A stretch of DNA of 64,000 nt, from the NCBI RefSeq assembly GCF_958979055.1, contig NC_084899.1, positions 74,501-138,500 on the forward strand, read 5' to 3'. This DNA is from Alnus glutinosa. Its lineage: Eukaryota > Streptophyta > Magnoliopsida > Fagales > Betulaceae. A program made the position numbers and the translations under genes. The notes below the pieces were generated by a model, which searched no databases, was not told the DNA's origin, and saw nothing but the letters and a program-made list of their open reading frames with translations. Positions within the stretch are counted from its first letter, which is position 1. Each line of letters begins with the position of its first letter. Below, piece by piece: positions 57,901 through 64,000 of the stretch.

Positions 57901-60601
57901 AAACTCCATTATTCATACATGTATAGCTCAACAGAAGTTATGGGTTCGTTTGGTCAAATTTTTTAGAGGATTTTTTTTTTTACTTTCTGGTTCTGATGCA
58001 ACATAAAGGTGAAAGTAATTTGTGAGAGTTTTGTGCATTGAGTTGTTTGTTAATTTTTTGCTTTTTTGATAAAAAGCAAAAAACTGTCCTGAAAAATGTT
58101 GCCAAACAAGCCCTATATTTTGGGGGGGAAGATCTAAGAACTCTTCAAATTCAATGAGGAAATTATAAAAAAACTCCTTACTCTCATGGGCCATTTGACT
58201 TCCTTAATACTTATGACAACCAATTTTAACAAAGCAGCATACCACAAGATTTAATTGTTAAGAGACAACAGCACAGGCTTACAGGCGGTGACTTCAGTGT
58301 TAAACACAATTAGCAATGATTATAGAAGTCTACTCGAAGAATGTAAAAGAGGACATAAACACCTTCATTAATTCTTCAAGAAGGCGAGGTGAAAGTTCTA
58401 GCACCCGTCTGAAATCACCTTGCAATGATGGAGGCAAAGTTGCTGATTCACGAGTTAATTGAGCCTGAATCAACAATTCTGTCTGAACAGAAAAGAAAGC
58501 AGAAACAAGCATTTAAGAATTTACCAAAAATCCATAGAAATGCAAACTAATTGCCAAATACAGCAAAATATTGGTGCAAAAAGTACCTTAACAAGGGCTG
58601 GATGCTGCTTCCAAAACTTAGCTTGCTCTTGCTTAATGTTTTTAAGGTCCAGATTCAACTCACTCCTGACCAACATGAAAAGCTTCTGGAGGGGCTCATT
58701 ATCAGTCCTACGAACTGGAATTTCCATATATTCAGCAGCTTTTACAAAGACATCCATAACTTTGCTGTATAATGAAGAATTGACATTAGAATGACAAAAA
58801 AAAAACACAAAGATTACATTCTGTGCAACAGATTCAGTAATATGTATGAATAAGTGGAAACAAAAATGCAAATCTCAATCAAGCTCATTGTCAAAGATCG
58901 TTATCACCAATATCCAACTAACCAGTACAATGTCATTTATTGGGTTGTGTAGAAACTTCAACTGACTGTTAAAACTAAGTGTATCAGCAATATGTAGAGG
59001 GTAATGCCAATCAGATTCTTATTTTGGTTTAGTTTGAGGAGAGGTGTTATCTCCCAAATATTAAAAAGATGTACTTGTGTATGGGTATGCACGAGCGTGA
59101 GTGTGTTATATGTGTAAGACACCCAGTTCTCACACAATATGACACTCATGTGTCAATGTTTAAATTGAACTAAAGAATTGTAATGCGTGCTACCTAATAA
59201 TGTACAGGAAAATCATAGAGATATGCTGAAAGCATACCCTAATTGGACTTTATTGGATACAATAATGTAGCTCATGAACAAAATAAATTAACAAAAGATT
59301 AACATATATACCTTGGGGCCAAAGAAGGTTTCATCAAGTAATAATATGCTGATAATGTTTGATGCATCACATAATTTCCTGTATATTTGGACGACCTCGA
59401 GAGATATACAACAGCTATCACCAAAGGCAACAGAATACAAACACCAACTATCCAAAGTAGAAGTATTCCACCAGATGCCCCATCAATATCTAGCAAGAAC
59501 TGAGGGAGAGCTATGCCCATTTGAAACCCCTGCTCCAACAAATTATCACATATAGCATTGAAATTTTACCATTTAGAATTTTGTACTAGTACACAAACCG
59601 TAAAGGGAAATTGAACCTCATTTCACAAAAATAAATAAATAAAGATATATTACCTGCCTGCCATCCGGATGGCCATATTTCTCAAAGTTTTCCCGTGATA
59701 TTGGATCTGTCAGAGCCTGATAAGCCTTTGATATATACTCCACAAAATAGTTGTGGGCCTCTGAAAATATTATAATAAAAAAAAAAAACTATTAGCATGC
59801 ATGGGTTATTTGTATTAAGCCACATCTTCCTGACTGATACAAAGGTCTGAAAATTGAACATATAAACTAAAGAACTGAAACCCTTCAACCTGGATCTGGA
59901 TTTTTATCAGGATGGTATTGAATAGATAGTCTTCTATATGCTTTCTTTATTTCTGAATCTGAAGCTCCGGATTCCAATCCAAGAATACTAAATGGCTCAA
60001 AAACTTGAACCTGATCACAAATTCCAGCAAGAAAAAAGAAAAAGGAATGTCAGTGAAATGCAACATTAAGCATTCAAAGCATATTGTTATGAGTTCCTAT
60101 AAGAAGTCCTAATTCACTAAAAAGTAGCAGCATGTAAATGAATAAATCATAACAGGACACAATTGTCACATGGTCACTAACAAATGATCAAACTTTGATT
60201 AAACTATTTACCTCGCGGCTCATATTTTTTATGTAATAGACCAGGACAATCACGATGACCCAAAGCAATATCAGAGTCAAGTTACTATAAGTCGAGAAAT
60301 TTGAAATCTGCATGATTCCAGAATATACACCATGGTTAGATCAAATAGCGACACTTGGTATGTACTATGTAATATGAAATTGAAGATACATCAAACGGAC
60401 AATGAAGGAATTCACCCGCTTAAATATTGATTTGCGGTACTTCCCTGATCGAGAGCAATCAGAGCAGTGGCAGTGTATGCTCTTTGTTTTCTTTGAGGCG
60501 GCTCGGCATAACTTCAGAATTGTATAAGGTATCAGTGGCAGGGCCATTATTGTCAAAATGAAAATCGGGAACAATGCGCTATTCTCGTCTGAGGCAGCCA
60601 T
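54949..60601 (-). CDS. ERDJ2: ERDJ2/SEC63-like ER translocon J-domain protein
   Basis: Ten coding exons, in order 60601-60416, 60307-60212, 60010-59890, 59760-59654, 59529-59312, 58764-58587, 58482-58363, 57378-57292, 56475-56365 and 55779-54949, give 684 aa, close to Arabidopsis ERDJ2A. SEC63 proteins recruit and stimulate BiP at the SEC61 channel during protein import into the ER. Visible are a hydrophobic N-terminal segment (about 9-31), a second membrane segment (about 72-89), a J-domain with YHPDK (HPD 127-129), a third membrane segment (about 191-213), the Sec63 domain, and a long acidic C-terminal tail. All introns are GT-AG. The paralog (A or B) cannot be told here. FAB1A follows downstream on the same strand. 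Confidence 0.95.
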
Positions 60602-61210
60602 TTAGGACTTCTATCTACAATGACTCGTATACTTGTTATGCCTACAAAAATGACTCTTGTTATAACCAGAAAGTCATTGATAGTCACGGAGTTTTAACCA
60701 ATAATTTTAACTAATGGATCTTTTCTACTTCTTTGGCAACGCTCAACGGTAAAAATTGATGACAAAGAAGGTTGAACTGGTTTTGCAAAATATATTGAAA
60801 TTTAGAAGTTCATCTTGCAGTTGAAATAAAATCAGATTTGTGTTCGAAATTCAAAAATGCAGATATCTTTGTTTTTTCTAAACTCAGACCAGCACGAATA
60901 CATGACATTCAAGGTCCATTTCAACACCTCCATGTCCTCAGTATGCACCGAAATCAAACATCAGAGTGAAACCACGACAAATGAACATCAAAATAGATAG
61001 ATCAAAAACCACCGAGTGTAACAATAAACTTGACTTCCAACTTCAACCAAAAAAATAATAATAACAAATACATATTAACGTACATCAGAGACCTAATTAT
61101 AGCTCAGCCTATAAGCAATTCCTAAACTATGCATATCCAGGAGTAAACTCCTAAGTCCAATGAGCTATAAGAGCATATACACGTACACATATGCAAACAA
61201 TAATTCTGAC

Positions 61211-61363
61211 CTGTTTAATAGGTGATGAAAACCCTTTCAGAATTGAAACCTTCAAGCTGATCGCTAAGCTCCCAATGGCATTGGATTTGAATCCTGTGCA
61301 CAAAAGAACAACTCAATTATCAAACAAAAATAGATCCATGCAATATTCAACTTTGAAAAACGA

Positions 61364-61410
<47 letters not shown>

Positions 61411-61620
61411 AAAACCCCCAAGAAATTTTGGATGGCCCAAAAAAGGGCTTTCGAAGCAGTAGAACTATGATAAAAACGGGGCTTTTGTTAGGGTTAGGTT
61501 TTTAAAGGGAGAGAGATGCAATACATATAAATAGGAAGAGAACCTGTGAAATATCGGAGGAGGAGGTGCAGCGAAGTGTGTCCAAATAGCGTCGCCGCGT
61601 TATAGAAAAATCCTTCACTG
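61211..61620 (-). other. Putative ERDJ2 5' leader exons
   Basis: Two possible non-coding exons: one ends at 61544 (TTTCACAG then GTTCTC) and one spans 61293-61211 (CACAG then GATTC; AAACAG then GTCAG). The intron between them holds an (AG)n run at about 61369-61407. Splice signals are plausible but there are no transcripts to support them. Confidence 0.35.
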
Positions 61621-62111
61621 GTTTGATTTGATTTCTTACAAGTTGCAAGCCCTTGCCGTTAACTTGAAAATCACTCGAGTTGGGCCTTCTACATCTGGGC
61701 TGAGTGTGCTCCAAGACCAATTTTACATCCATGATTGCGGGCCAGACGAGGGAGATTTGGCAAAGGAGGAAGCCCTTCCAATTTTTTTAGTTCAATTCAC
61801 CGACGAATTTTTATGGTGCGTTTGGGTATTGAATTTTTAGAATTAGAATTGAATTCTTATTCTAATTGCGAAGTTCGAGGCAAAAAGTTGTGTTTAGGTG
61901 TTGAATTTTTAGATTAAAAAATATTATTTTTAATAGTAAGAAATGATTGGAAGTTTAAAAAGTTGTGTATAATGATTGGTATTTGTGAAAAGTTATGTGA
62001 AATAATGATTTAAATAATAATTATTTAATTAAAAAATAAATATTTTTTCTTTTTAAAAGAAAAAACAAAATTAAAATTAAATTTTTTTTTAAAAAAATAG
62101 AAGCAAACCGG

Positions 62112-62925
62112 CAGCCACCCCCAGTGGTCGGGGGAGGCCGCGCGGCCACCCCCAGTTGTCGGGGGAGGCCGCGCGGCCACCCCCAGTTGTCGGGGGAGGC
62201 CGCGCGGCCACCCCCAGTGGTCGGGGATGGCCGCGCGGCCACCCCCAGTGGTCGGGGGAGGCCGCGCGGCCTTCCCCAAGTGGTTGGGGGTGGCGCGCTG
62301 CCACCCCCATTAAATCTAGGGGGTGGCGCGAGGCCAACCCCTAGATTTAAAGGTGGCCGCGCGGCCACCCCCCAGTGGTCGGGGATGGCCACGCGGCCAC
62401 CCCCAGTGGTCGGGGGAGGCCGCGCGGCCTTCCCCAAGTGGTTGGGGGGGGCGCGCTGCCCCCCCCATTAAATCTAGGGGGTGGCGCGAGGCCAACCCCT
62501 AGATTTAAAGGTGGCCGCGCGGCCACCCCCCAGTGGTCGGGGATGGCCGCGCGGCCACCCCCAGTGGTCGGGGGAGGCCGCGCGGCCTTCCCCAAGTGGT
62601 TGGGGGTGGCGCGCTGCCACCCCCATTAAATCTAGGGGGTGGCGCGAGGCCAACCCCTAGATTTAAAGGTGGCCGCGCGGCCACCCCCCAGTGGTCGGGG
62701 ATGGCCGCGCGGCCACCCCCAGTTGTCGGGGGAGGCCGCACGGCCACCCCCAGTTGTCGGGGGAGGCCGCACGGCCACCCCCAGTGGTCGGGGATGGCCG
62801 CGCGGCCACCCCCAGTGGTCGGGGGAGGCCGCGCGGCCTTCCCCAAGTGTCGGGGGTGGCGCCCCCGGCCACCTATGGTGGTGGCAGTGCGCCACCCCCT
62901 TTGAGGGGTGGCTACGGTAGCCACC
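62112..62925. repeat. GC-rich palindromic minisatellite
   Basis: About 31-bp monomers built on the 12-bp palindrome GGCCGCGCGGCC plus CACCCCCAGTGGTCGGGG are mixed with a larger unit. CTTCCCCAAG recurs at 62271, 62429, 62587 and 62838, giving spacings of 158, 158 and 251 bp (251 = 158 + 3 x 31). All six frames stay open for long stretches because the repeat has no stops, so the Pro/Arg-rich frames are not genes. Confidence 0.9.
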
Positions 62926-63087
62926 CTGCCTTTTTTTTTAAAAAAAAAAAGTTATTATTTTTTTAAAAAAATTAAAAAAAAAAATTATTATTATTTTTAA
63001 AAAAAAAAAATAATTTATTATTATTTTATTAAGTAAATGCGGGACCCACGCACTGTACATGGGTCCCAGTGATCATTGAAGGTAGAA

Positions 63088-63127
63088 TTGGATTCAGAAT
63101 AGAATTTAAATTCTATTCTGAATCCAA
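63088..63127. repeat. Perfect 40-bp palindrome
   Basis: TTGGATTCAGAATAGAATTT is followed at once by its exact reverse complement. It sits at the right end of the TIR element. Confidence 0.95.
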
Positions 63128-63266
63128 ACAGATCATTATAATCTTAATAAATATTTTTAGTTATATAGTTTATATTTTATAAATTTAATATATAATATAT
63201 AATATAATTTAAAATTAATGAGAAATGCTAGGGGTATCAAATTTTTTACCAAGATGATGTAGAGCT

Positions 63267-64000
63267 TCTTTTTTTTTTAAAGAAAATATCACTGATATTT
63301 CATTGCAAAAACCAACAAATATACAAATTAGAGCCCAAAAAACTCTAAATAACCATAAACTATTACTTTGAGTTTAATACAAATAAAAGAAAACCAATGA
63401 TAACATTTAACCAAACTCTATCAATGTCATGCAAGACACCCTCCTTCGTCAAACTATGAACTGCCTTATTTTCCCCTCGCTTCGCATGACGAACATGCCA
63501 ACTTTCAAAATAATGAAGGACCTTACTAGATGGCAAATGGCATGCAGCGGCCACTACCAAACCATGAGAATCCCTCACAATATAACCATATCCCATGCAC
63601 TCATTTTGCTTATCAATAGCAGCATCCCAATTTACCTTATAACTTTCTACAGGAGGCGGTTTCCACCCAGCATCCCAATTTACCTTATAACTTTCTACAG
63701 GAGGCGGTTTCCACCCAATATGCACAGTAGTAGTAGACAAATAACTATTACCACCACTTTCAGCACTCTTCTCCAAAGCCTTTCTATATGCGATAACATA
63801 ATCAATAGAAACTTTAAGAACAAGTTTAGGATGCATAAACTCACCATCATGGAGAACCGCATTTCGCTTAAACCAAATTCTTCTAGCAATTTTCGCATTA
63901 AGTTCAACCTCAACAATAGAACAATTATCAAACATATACTCCATAAGAGCTTAAAAAGTTGTTCCAATATTGTAACACTTTTGCATGTTACTATCCATCG
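63267..64000 (-). mobile_element. LINE 3' end (RNase H-like), continues beyond the window
   Basis: Poly-T at about 63269-63280 marks the poly(A) end of a - strand element. The open frame 63363-63944 has WKPPPVESYKVNWDA and GYGYIVRDSHGLVVAA, the start of the RNase H-like domain, then RHAKRGENKAVHSLTKEGV from its end; the middle is missing. A 48-bp unit is tandemly doubled (63621-63668, 63669-63716), repeating 16 residues in frame. Confidence 0.85.

Larger units (their letters stand above)
61814..63135. mobile_element. TIR element with TTA duplication and GC-rich core (Harbinger-like?)
   Basis: The ends TGGTGCGTTTGG and, read inward from the right, TGATCTGTTTGG are an imperfect TIR. TTA flanks both sides (61811-61813 and 63136-63138). 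A 3-bp TTA duplication suits PIF/Harbinger MITEs but is short evidence. The AT-rich arms contain near-palindromic AGAATT/GAATTC sequence. The middle is a GC-rich minisatellite. Confidence 0.5.

Noticed and set aside
62021..62966. Overlapping Pro/Arg/Gly-rich open frames on both strands
   Set aside because: They come from the GC-rich minisatellite, which has no stops in any frame. No domain, start context or intron structure supports a gene.

Overview
The window is nuclear DNA of a dicot plant, probably a woody rosid. This is inferred from intron-rich genes whose proteins follow the Arabidopsis families closely, AT-rich intergenic DNA with many microsatellites, and a heavy load of nested LINE, LTR, hAT-like and MULE-like elements. 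I cannot fix the species without a search. No rRNA, tRNA or CRISPR array was recognised, and nothing looks bacterial or organellar.

Layout. 1-4.9 kb: a MULE-like element with long terminal inverted repeats carrying a nested hAT-like element, plus small foldback elements. 4.9-17.1 kb: three pectin methylesterase genes in tandem on the + strand (540, 584 and 528 aa), separated by a 1 kb tandem duplication and intergenic DNA. 19.0-25.2 kb: a decayed but nearly complete L1-type LINE on the - strand. 26.1-28.9 kb: RAD51 (+, 9 exons). 29.2-29.7 kb: a PPR pseudogene. 30.8-52.9 kb: FAB1A, the PIKfyve-type PI3P 5-kinase (-, 11 coding exons). Its two giant introns (6.3 and 7.8 kb) hold a solo LTR and at least eight LINE-derived insertions nested up to three deep, many with readable target-site duplications. 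54.9-60.6 kb: ERDJ2/SEC63-like J-domain protein (-, 10 coding exons). 61.8-63.1 kb: an inverted-repeat element enclosing a GC-rich palindromic minisatellite. 63.3-64.0 kb: the 3' end of another LINE, cut by the window edge.

The genes do not form a pathway. The PMEs de-esterify pectin in the wall, RAD51 acts in homologous recombination, FAB1A makes PI(3,5)P2 on endosomes and vacuoles, and ERDJ2 serves ER protein translocation. All six gene models were spliced by hand from conserved protein sequence and GT/GC-AG sites, and each gives a coding length divisible by three.

No clearly new system was found. The observations most worth follow-up are the layered retroelements in FAB1A introns (including a repeated ORF1-plus-tail LINE derivative with no reverse transcriptase), a GC-AG intron and paired SOG1/E2F-type motifs at RAD51, a (TC)44 tract beside a PME splice donor, and the GC-rich palindromic minisatellite element.
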